Shown here piece after piece: positions 33,813-41,948 of a stretch of 64,000 bases of DNA; the stretch's first letter is position 1, and each line of letters begins with the position of its first letter. The stretch spans positions 62,001 through 126,000 of the forward strand of contig DAOMOK010000004.1 of the NCBI GenBank assembly GCA_035444285.1. The letters run 5' to 3'. Under the pieces are notes generated by a model that saw only the letters and a list, made by a program, of their open reading frames with translations, was not told the DNA's origin and did not search any database. This DNA comes from CAADGU01 sp035444285 (GTDB lineage Bacteria > Chloroflexota > Anaerolineae > Promineifilales > Promineifilaceae). Position numbers and translations under genes: made by a program.

Positions 33813-34019
33813 ATGAATCTCCCGCATGCCGAAATGTTGAATGAATTGCACCATCGCCGTATTCGAGAGGCAACGGCCGTAGAGCCATTGCCCACCTTGC
33901 CACCCCAACCATCTAACTGGCGGGGCCAGTTGGCTAATGGCGTGCAACTACTCACCCGTTTGCGTCAGGTGCGTGTGCAGGTGACGTTTGAACTGGTTGA
34001 ACCATGCCCGGAAGGGTAA
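33813..34019 (+). CDS. Small hypothetical protein
   Basis: 68 residues, no recognised family. Basic, with a Pro-rich middle (LPTLPPQPSNWRG). AAAGGAG (33798-33804) supports the ATG at 33813; earlier in-frame starts overlap the regulator's stop. An octamer is translated as TAV. Sits between two regulator-like genes in the same direction. Confidence 0.45.
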   Translation: MNLPHAEMLNELHHRRIREATAVEPLPTLPPQPSNWRGQLANGVQLLTRLRQVRVQVTFELVEPCPEG

Positions 34020-34083
34020 TAAGGTATTGAGATATTGGGATATCGTCGGCCTCAATATCTCACTACCACCAAAAAGGAGAAAA

Positions 34084-34992
34084 ATGATGGATTCTATATG
34101 GCCTAGTGTACAAGAGGCGTTTCAAGCGATTGGCCCGCATTATCAACCCCAGACTGGCCCGTTTGTCACCGAGGCGGGGTACCAGGATGGAGACTGGTTT
34201 ATTTCATTTATCGCCTGTGGGTTAGACCCGGAACCGCTCACGGCCGTGACCCTGCAAAAGAAACTGTTCGTCTATTCCCATCCTGACCGGGTGCAGCAGC
34301 TATTGACCGGCGCAACAGAACGGGGTTTCCTGGCTGAAAATCAGCCCGGACAATATAGCCTCACCAAAAAGGGGCGGGACGGTATGGCCCGATTCTTTGA
34401 GATTGCCTGGGATGCGATTGCTGAGTTATTGCCCATTCCCGAACCAGAGATGGAAGTTCTGGCGCGTCTGCTCTACCGGGTGGTAGCCGCCACCGAAACG
34501 GCGGCTAAACCGGCCATCAAAACCAACCTCAAAGTCAGCCGCCGCACCGACCCTGGCCTGGATGGGCCCGCCATTGTGCGCATTGACCAATATCTGACCG
34601 ACCTGCTGCGCTACCGGGATGACGCCCATATCGCCGTCTGGTCGGCGCATGGCGTCAGCGGGCCAGCCTGGGAAGCGTTCACCACCATCTGGCGTGGCGA
34701 CGTGCAGACGACGGCCGAACTGGTGGAAAAGCTGCCCAATCGTGGTCATACGGCCGTTGCCTACGACGAAGCCCTGGCAACCCTGGTGCAAAAGGGGTGG
34801 CTGACGGTGCAAGATGAGGTGTATGCGGTCACGGCCGTTGGCCAACAAATACGCGACGCCGCCGAGTTAGAAACCGAAGAGAATTTCAACGTAGGTTTAT
34901 GGGCGTTAGACGCCGCCGAAATCAAGACATTGCACGCGCTACTGGCCCAATTCAAAGAAAAAATGATCATTTCCGAGTTAGCCCCCGTATAA
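34084..34992 (+). CDS. Winged-helix regulator-like protein (SCO6745-like)
   Basis: About 302 residues with two helix-turn-helix-like sections: LFVYSHPDRVQQLLTGATERGFL with YSLTKKGRDG wing near 55-100, and TTAELVEKLPNRG near 210-235 followed by VQKGWLTVQDEVYAVTAVGQ. The pattern matches two-winged-helix proteins of the SCO6745 type. AAGGAG at 34074-34079 supports an ATG at 34084 or 34087. Probably co-transcribed with the long ArsR regulator. DNA target unknown. Confidence 0.5.
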   Translation: MMDSIWPSVQEAFQAIGPHYQPQTGPFVTEAGYQDGDWFISFIACGLDPEPLTAVTLQKKLFVYSHPDRVQQLLTGATERGFLAENQPGQYSLTKKGRDGMARFFEIAWDAIAELLPIPEPEMEVLARLLYRVVAATETAAKPAIKTNLKVSRRTDPGLDGPAIVRIDQYLTDLLRYRDDAHIAVWSAHGVSGPAWEAFTTIWRGDVQTTAELVEKLPNRGHTAVAYDEALATLVQKGWLTVQDEVYAVTAVGQQIRDAAELETEENFNVGLWALDAAEIKTLHALLAQFKEKMIISELAPV

Positions 34993-35037
34993 CTGACTGA
35001 GTAACCCATACTCTGCTTCCTCTACCACTTTTTTGAC

Positions 35038-35076
35038 AACGACAGACGGCCGTCTCCCAGACGGCCGTCTGTCGTT
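35038..35076. terminator. 18-bp-stem hairpin built from two ACGGCCGT octamers
   Basis: AACGACAGACGGCCGTCT pairs perfectly with its complement around a CCC loop, followed by TTTT. It ends the regulator operon. Each arm carries one copy of the repeated octamer. Confidence 0.75.
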
Positions 35077-35179
35077 TTGGTCAATGGGCAGCCGATCCCA
35101 TGACATCCATCACTACAGTTTGCCCTGCCTCTCTCTTATGCTTTGCCAAACTATTGCGCATCTAGCAAGGAGAAGGCAC

Positions 35180-35659
35180 GTGAAACATTTACTTTTGATT
35201 TTGGTTTTTATCGGGTTGGTGTGGGGAGCAGTCGCCTGTACGCCAGCAGCCCCCTCACAGTCTGTGGGCGCGAATGCCCCGTCCGTGATTACCGTTTACA
35301 AGTCGCCAACCTGCGGCTGTTGTGATGGCTGGATTGAGTATGTGCAGAACCATGGCTACCGGGTGCGGGTGGAGCAAATTGCCGATGTCACATCCATCAA
35401 AAACCGGTACCAGATTCCGGTGGAACTGCAATCTTGCCACACCTCACTGGTGGCTGGTTACGTGGTAGAAGGGCATGTACCGGTGGAGGCGCTGGAGCAG
35501 TTATTGGCGGAACGGCCGTCGGTCAAAGGCATCGCTGTCCCCGGTATGCCCATTGGCGCGCCGGGCATGGAACAACCGGGTGTGGCTGCCGAACCGTATG
35601 AGGTGTTGACGTTTGATGCGGCGGGCAATACGGCCGTGTTTAGCCGCCATAATCAATGA
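35180..35659 (+). CDS. DUF411 lipoprotein
   Basis: 159 residues from a GTG start with AAGGAG upstream. Lipoprotein signal (VWGAVACTP), then a DUF411 domain: ITVYKSPTCGCCDGW with a CGCC thioredoxin-like Cys pair, SCHTSLVAGYVVEGHVP, and GMPIGAPGME near the end. DUF411 proteins are often linked to copper handling; metal binding is likely, the pathway unknown. Its last 159 bp overlap the opposite-strand open frame of a truncated PhnB-like gene. Confidence 0.78.
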   Translation: MKHLLLILVFIGLVWGAVACTPAAPSQSVGANAPSVITVYKSPTCGCCDGWIEYVQNHGYRVRVEQIADVTSIKNRYQIPVELQSCHTSLVAGYVVEGHVPVEALEQLLAERPSVKGIAVPGMPIGAPGMEQPGVAAEPYEVLTFDAAGNTAVFSRHNQ

Positions 35660-35953
35660 CAAGTGATGCGTGATGCGTTCGGCCATCAGTTTATACCAGA
35701 AGTGATCTACTTCTGCCTGGTCTTCGCAGTTGACATAAAAAGATACCGCCTCCGTAAATTGGAAACGTGGGCCGCCGTTTAAGGCCATAAACTGCTGCCC
35801 GTCAAGCTGGAACGTGACCATAAACACCGTCCCATCCGGCCCCCGCGAGACGCTGCCCAGGCTAGAGTTGGGGAATAGGGAGACGTACAACTTTGCTGCC
35901 TCTTCCGCCTGATTATCAAACCATAAGTAGGGAACTATTTTTTGCATGTTCAT
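35660..35953 (-). pseudogene. Truncated PhnB-like (VOC/glyoxalase) gene
   Basis: Third gene of an ArsR-AHSA1-PhnB type operon. The first 88 residues or so are normal for the family (IVPYLWFDNQAEEAAKLYVS, FMALNGGP, VSFYVNCEDQAEVDHFW). The match stops abruptly near 35690, where the DNA becomes TGATGCG 7-nt repeats. The frame then runs on to 35501 antisense to the DUF411 gene. The family is normally about 150 residues, so the C-terminal half is missing. Probably dead, with the breakpoint at a repeat tract. Confidence 0.65.
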
Positions 35954-36445
35954 TTACATCCCTGCCAGTATCTCATCGAGCCGTTCGTATCCTTCGTTGA
36001 CGCCGTATTCCATGCCCGATTCAATCATGCCGTCACGGTCAGCGACGGACTGGTAAACGGATTGGCTTTTGATGCGGGTACGGCCGTTTGGCAATTCTTC
36101 AAACACGGCCGTCTCCAAAATAACATGCCCACTTTCCGGCAGCCCTTCGTATTCAAAGGTGCCAATCAGACGTTCGGGAGCTTTCACTTCATGGTTGACG
36201 CCGTGGAAGGCGTATTCGTTGCCTTCTGCATCCTTTTGGGTAAAACGCCAACGGCCGCCGCTAACCGGTTCGAAAACTTCAAAGGTGGTGGTCAGGCCAC
36301 GCGGGCCAAGCCATTGAGCATACAGGTCAGGGTCGGTGTGTGCCCGGAAAACCAGTTCACGAGGTGCGTCAAATTCCCTGGTGATAAAGAGTTCCTGTTT
36401 GCCGGGTTCGGCCGTAATAATGGTCTGATTTTTCTTATTCGTCAT
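35954..36445 (-). CDS. SRPBCC/AHSA1-domain protein
   Basis: 163 residues of START-like fold: ITREFDAPRELVFRAHTDPDLYAQWLGP near the N-terminus, GGRWRF, and a closing MIESGMEYGVNEGYERLDEIL helix. It binds hydrophobic ligands in related proteins. Its start overlaps the ArsR gene by 11 bp; the AHSA1-ArsR pairing is a standard small operon. Confidence 0.85.
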   Translation of the reverse strand: MTNKKNQTIITAEPGKQELFITREFDAPRELVFRAHTDPDLYAQWLGPRGLTTTFEVFEPVSGGRWRFTQKDAEGNEYAFHGVNHEVKAPERLIGTFEYEGLPESGHVILETAVFEELPNGRTRIKSQSVYQSVADRDGMIESGMEYGVNEGYERLDEILAGM

Positions 36446-36770
36446 GTTCGTTCTCCTTTTTTTGTAATTCGGCGAGCAGGGCGTCCAAACGGCCGTACCG
36501 CTGCTCCCACAATTGCCGGTATTGTTCCAGCCAATCCGACACCTCGTTTAGCCTGTCCGGCTGCACTTCACAGTATCGTTCACGGCCGTGCCGCTGCATC
36601 ACCACCAGCCCACATTGAGTAAGAATCTTGAGATGCTTAGACACCGCCGGGCGGCTAATGGCAAAATGGTCGGCCACGCCATTCACCGTCAGCCTTTGCC
36701 GGGCCAGTAACTCCAACATCGCCCGCCGGTGCGGATCTGCTATTGCTTGAAATACATCACGTCTCATCAT
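36435..36770 (-). CDS. ArsR/SmtB-family regulator without metal-site cysteines (SdpR-like)
   Basis: 111 residues: RRDVFQAIADPHRRAMLELLA, ISRPAVSKHLKILTQCGLV recognition helix and RHGRERYCEV wing. It lacks the ELCVCDL metal motif, as do regulators of AHSA1 operons. A 16-bp perfect palindrome overlaps its transcription start, so it likely represses itself and the two following genes. Leader of about 18 nt with no Shine-Dalgarno. Confidence 0.85.
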   Translation of the reverse strand: MMRRDVFQAIADPHRRAMLELLARQRLTVNGVADHFAISRPAVSKHLKILTQCGLVVMQRHGRERYCEVQPDRLNEVSDWLEQYRQLWEQRYGRLDALLAELQKKENEHDE

Positions 36771-36772
36771 AT

Positions 36773-36788
36773 GTAACCAATTGGTTAC
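36773..36788. promoter_or_regulatory. 16-bp palindromic operator of the ArsR-AHSA1 operon
   Basis: GTAACCAATTGGTTAC, perfect, 3 bp before the start codon and at the predicted +1. Typical of ArsR self-operators. Confidence 0.7.
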
Positions 36789-36792
36789 GTAT

Positions 36793-36821
36793 ATTGTAGC
36801 ATAAGACTAAATGTAAAACAA
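36793..36821 (-). promoter_or_regulatory. Promoter of the ArsR-AHSA1 operon
   Basis: Minus strand: -35 TTGTTT (36821-36816), 17-bp spacer, -10 TACAAT (36798-36793). The palindromic operator begins 4 bp after the -10. Confidence 0.55.
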
Positions 36822-36906
36822 GTGTTCTATTGATTTTGGTGAGAATTCGACTGTGGCCCCGAAAATATGACAGTGCATCCTGGTCAGAAGCAGGGATAAT
36901 CAGGAT

Positions 36907-37536
36907 ATGGCCAAACATAAAGACGTGGAATTCGGAAATGAACTATTTGCTCGGCTAGAACAGCTTACGGGAACGGCCGTAGGCACTGCTATGAACACGG
37001 CCGTGCCGCCCGAACTGCGCAAAATGAAAAAGTTTCGTTTCCAACTGCTGCACCGCTGGCTGGTCGCTCACTTTACCCCCTGCCGCGTGGCGGACATTGC
37101 TGGCGGCAAAGGGCTGTTGGCTTACCTGCTGCAAACAAGCGGCTGGCAAGCCACCGTGATTGATCCCCACTATCAGCCGCTTACTGAAAAATACAAAGAT
37201 ATAACCACCGGTCAGCGCATCAAGCTGTCGCTAACGGACAGCGTGCCACACATCAACAAACCATTTACCAGTGAAATGGGTGAGCAGTTTGACTTGTTGG
37301 TGGGGATGCATGCCCATGGCTGCAATGCTGAAATTATTGATGCCGCGGCCCGGTTCGGTTGTGCTTTTGTGCTGTTTCCTTGCTGTGTGATCGGTGAGCC
37401 GTTTGTGCCCGCGCCGGGTGAGCATTGGCTGGAGAGTCTGGCAGCTTATGCGCTGGATCGGGGGCACACTGTAACCCCCTTTCGGTTAAACTTCAAGGGG
37501 CAGAATATCGGCTTGTATGGGGTGGGGCGAGAATGA
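36907..37536 (+). CDS. SAM-dependent methyltransferase-like protein (Methyltransf_32 type)
   Basis: 209 residues. SAM-binding motif I is VADIAGGKGLLAYLL at about 60-74. The later blocks LLVGMHAHGCNAEII and FVLFPCCVIGE match the LHACG/PCC pattern of the Methyltransf_32 group. Substrate unknown. Two octamers near the 5' end are translated as TAV. Ends at a bidirectional hairpin terminator. Confidence 0.65.
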   Translation: MAKHKDVEFGNELFARLEQLTGTAVGTAMNTAVPPELRKMKKFRFQLLHRWLVAHFTPCRVADIAGGKGLLAYLLQTSGWQATVIDPHYQPLTEKYKDITTGQRIKLSLTDSVPHINKPFTSEMGEQFDLLVGMHAHGCNAEIIDAAARFGCAFVLFPCCVIGEPFVPAPGEHWLESLAAYALDRGHTVTPFRLNFKGQNIGLYGVGRE

Positions 37537-37555
37537 GGCGGAAAGGCATAAAAAA

Positions 37556-37588
37556 ACGGCCGTTGCCAGAATTTCTGGCAACGGCCGT
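37556..37588. terminator. Bidirectional terminator with an octamer in each arm
   Basis: ACGGCCGTTGCCAGAA and its complement, nearly without a loop, with an A-run on the left. It separates the convergent methyltransferase and RRM genes. Confidence 0.75.
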
Positions 37589-37638
37589 CTGATGAGCTGC
37601 TCTGATGTTGGCGGCCCGGTTAAAAGGGCCGTTCACAC

Positions 37639-37995
37639 TTACCAGCGGCGGTTGTTACCACCACCACTATTGGAATAATCATTGCGGCGATTACGATTGT
37701 TCCCGCCACCATATTGACCGCCACTGCGCTGCCCACCGCCAGAACGTTCTTCACGCGGTTTGGCTTCGTTGACGCGCAGGTCACGGCCGTCAATATCTTT
37801 GCCGTCTAACGCTTTAATCGCGGCATTGGCGGCCGATGTTTCCATCTCCACAAAACAAAAGCCACGAAAGCGACCGGTATCCCGGTCTGTGATCATCGCT
37901 ACGGACTCAACGGCGCCATGCTCGGCGAACAGTTCACGAACTTGCTCTTCGGTGGCGTCAAACGACAAATTTCCTACATACAATTTTTTAGACAA
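37639..37995 (-). CDS. Glycine-rich RRM RNA-binding protein
   Basis: About 118 residues: one RNA-recognition motif with RNP2 LYVGNL and RNP1 RGFCFVEM, then a Gly/Arg/Asn-rich tail. The family (as in cyanobacterial Rbp proteins) binds RNA and often responds to cold. I place the start at a TTG (37995), giving MSKKLYVGNL, the usual beginning of these proteins, with AGGAG 11 bp upstream; a longer frame from 38028 is open but its extra 11 codons contain the Shine-Dalgarno. Confidence 0.85.
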   Translation of the reverse strand: MSKKLYVGNLSFDATEEQVRELFAEHGAVESVAMITDRDTGRFRGFCFVEMETSAANAAIKALDGKDIDGRDLRVNEAKPREERSGGGQRSGGQYGGGNNRNRRNDYSNSGGGNNRRW

Positions 37996-38156
37996 TTTAT
38001 TCAGGTCTCCTAAACTCAATTCTGGCACTGATTATTGTACATTCCAGCCCAGACACCAATATAACAGCGAGCAGCATACACACATTTGCCGACAATACCA
38101 GCGGAACGGCCGTTGTCGAGGCATACACTCATAAACCAACCACCACCTTTGACCGG

Positions 38157-39143
38157 CTAGAAGGTATTGGTTTTCACAAAATCAATCACCTCATCCACAT
38201 GAGCAAATGCCAGGCAAACAACGGTGTCTGCGCCGCCGTAATAAATTGCCAGACGACCGGTGGCTGCATCAGCCAGCGCCGCGCAGGGGAAAGCCACATT
38301 GGGCACATCGCCGGTGCGTTCATAGGGGGCCTGGGGCGCCAGCAAGTAAGGTTCGCCGCGGGCGATCACTTTCCAGGGTTGGTCTAAATCTAGCAGGGCC
38401 GCACCAAAGCTGTAGACAAAACCGTTGCACGAGGTCAGGACGCCATGATAGATGAGCAGCCAGCCCTCACTGGTTTCAATGGGAATTGGCCCGGCGCCGA
38501 TTTTGGTAGACTGCCAACCGCCGGCCGTGCCCATCACAAAACGGTGACAGCCCCAATGGGTCATGTCTGGGCTTTCACTGTAGTAGATGTCGCCAAAGGG
38601 AGTGTGTCCATTGTCGCTAGGGCGGCTGAGCATGGCATATTTGCCATTGATGCGGCGTGGAAAGAGGACGCCGTTGCGGTTGAAGGGCAGGTAGGCATTT
38701 TCCAACTGGTAGAAGGTTTCAAAGTCAGTTGTGTAGCCAACGCCAATCGTTGGCCCGTGGTAGCCATTGCACCAGGTGACATAGTAGCGGTCTTCCAGCC
38801 AGATGACGCGCGGGTCATAGGCATATTGGAACTGGTTGATTTCTGCGGCCCTGGCGTTGGCGGGTTGGAATTGGATGCGGTCATGCCCAATTTGCCAGTG
38901 GATGCCGTCGGCGCTGTGGCCGTTGTGTAGTTGCATTTGCCGGGTTTTGCTATCGCAGCGGAAGACGCCGGCGAAGCCGTCGCCATAGGGGACAACGGCG
39001 CTGTTAAAGATGCTGTTGCTGCTGGGAATGTGGTCGTGGTTGATGATGGGGTTTTGGTTGAACCGCCAGATGACATCATTGCTGCCAGACGGCCGTTCCT
39101 GCCAGGGTATGTGCGCTAAGGTATTGCCAATGATGGTAGACAT
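38157..39143 (-). CDS. Glycoside hydrolase family 130-like (beta-mannoside phosphorylase family) protein
   Basis: 328 residues of five-bladed propeller type. GVFRCDSKTRQMQLHNGHSADGIHW and YDPRVIWLEDRYYVTWC (with the family's catalytic-type Asp) match GH130, which phosphorolyses or hydrolyses beta-1,4/1,2-mannosides. GNVPNVAFPCAAL-like and IYYGGADTVVCLAFA blocks close the propeller as expected. The ATG at 39143 has AAAGGAAAA upstream. Confidence 0.82.
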   Translation of the reverse strand: MSTIIGNTLAHIPWQERPSGSNDVIWRFNQNPIINHDHIPSSNSIFNSAVVPYGDGFAGVFRCDSKTRQMQLHNGHSADGIHWQIGHDRIQFQPANARAAEINQFQYAYDPRVIWLEDRYYVTWCNGYHGPTIGVGYTTDFETFYQLENAYLPFNRNGVLFPRRINGKYAMLSRPSDNGHTPFGDIYYSESPDMTHWGCHRFVMGTAGGWQSTKIGAGPIPIETSEGWLLIYHGVLTSCNGFVYSFGAALLDLDQPWKVIARGEPYLLAPQAPYERTGDVPNVAFPCAALADAATGRLAIYYGGADTVVCLAFAHVDEVIDFVKTNTF

Positions 39144-39329
39144 GGTATTTTCCTTTTTAAGATAGAGATTGGAGAGTAGAGATTGGCGTTTCAATTTCTA
39201 ATCAACTGTTGGGATTTTATTGGGTCTGCTGGCACTGCACAAGAAATCATCGGCGGCTAAGCAACGGCCGTTGCCCAACCATCCACTATGGCTGAAAATA
39301 CAGTTCATGCCTCAAAAAAGGAGAAAACG

Positions 39330-39674
39330 ATGGCAGCGAAAAAACCAACGGCGAAACCAACGGCGAAACCAACGGCCGTGACCGCCGACAAAACTCAACG
39401 ACTACTCATCATTCAGTGGGAGGATGGGCACACCAGCCGCTTGCCCTATGCCGGGCTGCGCGCCAACTGTCCCTGCGTGGAATGCAAAGGCGGGCATCTT
39501 TACATGGGCACGCCGCCCGATCTGGAGGTGATGCGGGAAACGCCCAATGAAGGCGTGACAATTGAGCAAATTCAAGCGGTGGGCGCTTACGCGCTGCAAT
39601 TCCAGTGGAGTGATGGGCACTATACCGGCATTTACACCTGGGAATACCTGCGCCAGGCGGACCCGGATAAATGA
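39330..39674 (+). CDS. DUF971 protein
   Basis: 114 residues. A Lys/Pro/Thr/Ala N-terminal tail comes from a 12-bp direct repeat (AAACCAACGGCG, three copies, the last ending in an octamer). Then the DUF971 domain: IIQWEDGHTSRLPYAGLRANCPCVEC, VGAYALQFQWSDGHYTGIYTWEYLR, as found in gamma-butyrobetaine hydroxylase N-termini and Fe-S-linked proteins. AAGGAG supports the start. Confidence 0.82.
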   Translation: MAAKKPTAKPTAKPTAVTADKTQRLLIIQWEDGHTSRLPYAGLRANCPCVECKGGHLYMGTPPDLEVMRETPNEGVTIEQIQAVGAYALQFQWSDGHYTGIYTWEYLRQADPDK

Positions 39675-39689
39675 ATCACGGATGCTGCG

Positions 39690-39737
39690 GATTAAACAAA
39701 TAGGCACGGATCAAAATCCGTGCCTATCTGTTTAATC
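39690..39737. terminator. Bidirectional terminator, 22-bp stem
   Basis: GATTAAACAAATAGGCACGG and following bases pair almost perfectly (one mismatch) across a CAAA loop. Lies between convergent DUF971 and SGNH genes and overlaps the latter's stop. Confidence 0.7.
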
Positions 39738-40485
39738 AGTGGTGAGATTGACCATCGAGGATTTTGGTCAGTTCCTGGTTGAGCAGTTCATACCCGACTG
39801 GATTCAGGTGCAGTTCGTCCGTAGCATATTGGGTTTGCAGGCGTTCTGATTTGTCGGCGAGCAGGGCATAGGCGTCCAGAATGATGACATTTTCGGCGGC
39901 GAGGGAGTGGATGTGGCTGTTGGTGGCGGTCACGGCCGTGTCAATTGCCGGTGACCAGACCAGACGACGATGCCAGGGAAATTCGCCAATGGGAAACACT
40001 GTTGTCAGAATAACGGTGGCGCCCATCGCTGTGGCTTCTTGTACTACCTGGTTGATATTGTGCTGGCAACTGGCGATGATCTGTTCCTGGTAGTTGGGGA
40101 AAATGGCGACGGTTTTCAAATCGTTGATGCACATTTGCACAATGAGGATGTCGGGTTGTAACGGCCGTATATGGGCGTCAAAGCGGGCGACTATTTGAGC
40201 AGACGTTTGCCCGCCGATACCCCGATTGATGAAATGGATGTCAGCGAGATCATCTGGCGCAGGCCATTGGGCAGCGCGGGAATCACCGAAGAACACGGCC
40301 GTCATGCCTTCTGTCTGCTCTGGAGGGGTAGCAGGAAAGTAGTCCAGATTAAGCGGGTCTAAGCGAACGCCATTCACGACCTGGTATTGCTGTCTGGCAA
40401 CCAGCAGCAGCCCCCCATTGGCTGCCAGCGAGATGATCAACAATAACAAACAGGGTATCACCCAGGTACAGCGCAAATGAAGCAT
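39736..40485 (-). CDS. SGNH/GDSL-type hydrolase, membrane-anchored
   Basis: 249 residues: membrane segment about 7-27, then an SGNH fold outside the membrane with block I FFGDSRAAQW, block II NRGIGGQ, block III MCINDLK and the C-terminal DELHLNPVGYELL Asp-His pair. Acts as an esterase or lipase; substrate unknown. AGGAGGG precedes the ATG at 40485. Confidence 0.82.
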   Translation of the reverse strand: MLHLRCTWVIPCLLLLIISLAANGGLLLVARQQYQVVNGVRLDPLNLDYFPATPPEQTEGMTAVFFGDSRAAQWPAPDDLADIHFINRGIGGQTSAQIVARFDAHIRPLQPDILIVQMCINDLKTVAIFPNYQEQIIASCQHNINQVVQEATAMGATVILTTVFPIGEFPWHRRLVWSPAIDTAVTATNSHIHSLAAENVIILDAYALLADKSERLQTQYATDELHLNPVGYELLNQELTKILDGQSHH

Positions 40486-40544
40486 AACATCCCTCCTGAT
40501 ATATGGGGGAGAGTATGCCATAGCGTCAGGTAGTTTCCGATGCT

Positions 40545-41858
40545 TTAGGTGCAGGTTGTAGATGACTCAAGTGCTTGACAGCCATCCAGCAGGTGAGTGT
40601 AGTCCTGTCGTTTGCGGATGATCGCAGAGTGACCGCCATTGACTAGAATTTCGGCGGGTTTGAGACGGCCGTTGTAATTCGATGCCATCGCATAGCCATA
40701 AGCACCCGCCTGCATAACCGCCACCAGATCGCCGGGTTGTAAGGTGGGCAGTTTTCGGTCTTTTGCCAGCCAGTCTCCTGTTTCGCAAATCGGGCCAACA
40801 ATGGTGTAAGGTGTAGCCGCAGAGTCGTCGGTCGCCTGGGCCACCGGCAAGACGGGGTGGTAGGCATCGTACAAAGTGGGGCGGATCAGGTCGCTCATGC
40901 CCGCGTCCACGATGGCAAATTGGGTTCCACCCTGGTTTTTGGTGTAGGTAACGCGGGTGAGCAGACAGCCCGTTGGCCCCACAATGGAACGTCCTGGCTC
41001 CATGACCACACCATACCCGGCGGCAAGAATGGGTTGGGTCACGGCCGTGACCCACTCAGAGATACTGGGAGACGGGCGATGAGAGATCAGAGATTGCTCG
41101 TGAAAATCTCCGATCTCTAATCGCCAATCGCCATAATCAATGCCCAATCCCCCACCCACATCCACATATTCCAGCCGGATGCCGCTGCTGGCTAACTCAT
41201 CGGCCATGTGTACCAGGAAATGGGCGGATTGCACGAAGGGGGGCACGGCCGTAATCTGCGAACCGATATGCGCTGCCAGACCAACCGGGTGCAGAGCGGG
41301 GTGTTCGCGGGCGGTGTGCAGGAGGGTGACGGCCGTTTCTGGGGCCACGCCAAATTTGTGCCACTTTTCGCCGGTGGTCATGTAAGGATGCGTTTCGGCG
41401 TGAATGTCCGGGTTGATACGCACGCCAATGCGCGCCACCTGCTGCCGTTCGCTGGCGATAGCGGCAATTGCCTCTAGCTCCATTGCCGATTCCACATGCA
41501 GGGCACGGATGCCGTTATTTAGCGCCATCTCAATTTCATCGCGCCGTTTGCCCACGCCGGAAAAGATGATTTTGTCTGGCGAAAATCCGGCGTGTAATGC
41601 CAGAAACAGTTCGCCGCCGCTGGTCACATCCGCGCCCAGACCGGCGTCTGCCAGCAAGCGCAAAATAGCCGGGTTGTTGTTGGCTTTGATGGCATAACAG
41701 GCCATGCTGCCGGGAGCGGAGGCGACAAATGCTGCCGCCCGCGCCTGCAATTCTGCCTGACTGTAAATATAAATGGGTGTGCCTACGGCCGTAGCCACGT
41801 CCGCCAGCGCCACATCTTCACACCAAAGTTGATTGTCCTGATAATGAAAAGCTGCCAT
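40545..41858 (-). CDS. lysA: Diaminopimelate decarboxylase
   Basis: Last step of lysine synthesis: meso-diaminopimelate to lysine and CO2, PLP-dependent, cytoplasmic. 437 residues. PLP lysine in CYAIKANNN (about 58), HIGSQI, GGGLGIDY, EPGRSIVG, CETGD and MQAGAYGYAMASNYN are all present. Between GGGLGIDYGD and WVTAVTQPIL about 28 residues (WRLEIGD to SPSIS) come from a GAGATTG-type repeat tract, an in-frame insertion at a surface loop. Otherwise the enzyme looks intact. Confidence 0.93.
   Translation of the reverse strand: MAAFHYQDNQLWCEDVALADVATAVGTPIYIYSQAELQARAAAFVASAPGSMACYAIKANNNPAILRLLADAGLGADVTSGGELFLALHAGFSPDKIIFSGVGKRRDEIEMALNNGIRALHVESAMELEAIAAIASERQQVARIGVRINPDIHAETHPYMTTGEKWHKFGVAPETAVTLLHTAREHPALHPVGLAAHIGSQITAVPPFVQSAHFLVHMADELASSGIRLEYVDVGGGLGIDYGDWRLEIGDFHEQSLISHRPSPSISEWVTAVTQPILAAGYGVVMEPGRSIVGPTGCLLTRVTYTKNQGGTQFAIVDAGMSDLIRPTLYDAYHPVLPVAQATDDSAATPYTIVGPICETGDWLAKDRKLPTLQPGDLVAVMQAGAYGYAMASNYNGRLKPAEILVNGGHSAIIRKRQDYTHLLDGCQALESSTTCT
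41056..41135. repeat. GAGATTG-type repeat tract inside lysA
   Basis: Words GAGATCA, GAGATTG, ATCTCCG and ATCTCTA, partly as an inverted pair; translated as WRLEIGD and flanking residues. Confidence 0.65.
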
Positions 41859-41879
41859 ATGGATTTGTACCTTACTTGC

Positions 41880-41946
41880 CTGAATTCGTAATCCGTGAGC
41901 CGTGACCCGTAAACCGTGACCCGAATAACCGATTACGGATTACCGA
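41880..41946. repeat. CGTAATC/CGATTAC 7-nt repeat tract
   Basis: Mixed CGTAATC, CGTGACC, CGTAAAC and CGATTAC words fill the gap between lysA and the end of the kinase gene. Confidence 0.7.
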
Positions 41947-41948
41947 TT

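Noticed and set aside
35501..35659. C-terminal 53 codons of the PhnB-like open frame as real protein
   Set aside because: They are antisense to the conserved DUF411 gene and match nothing in the PhnB family.
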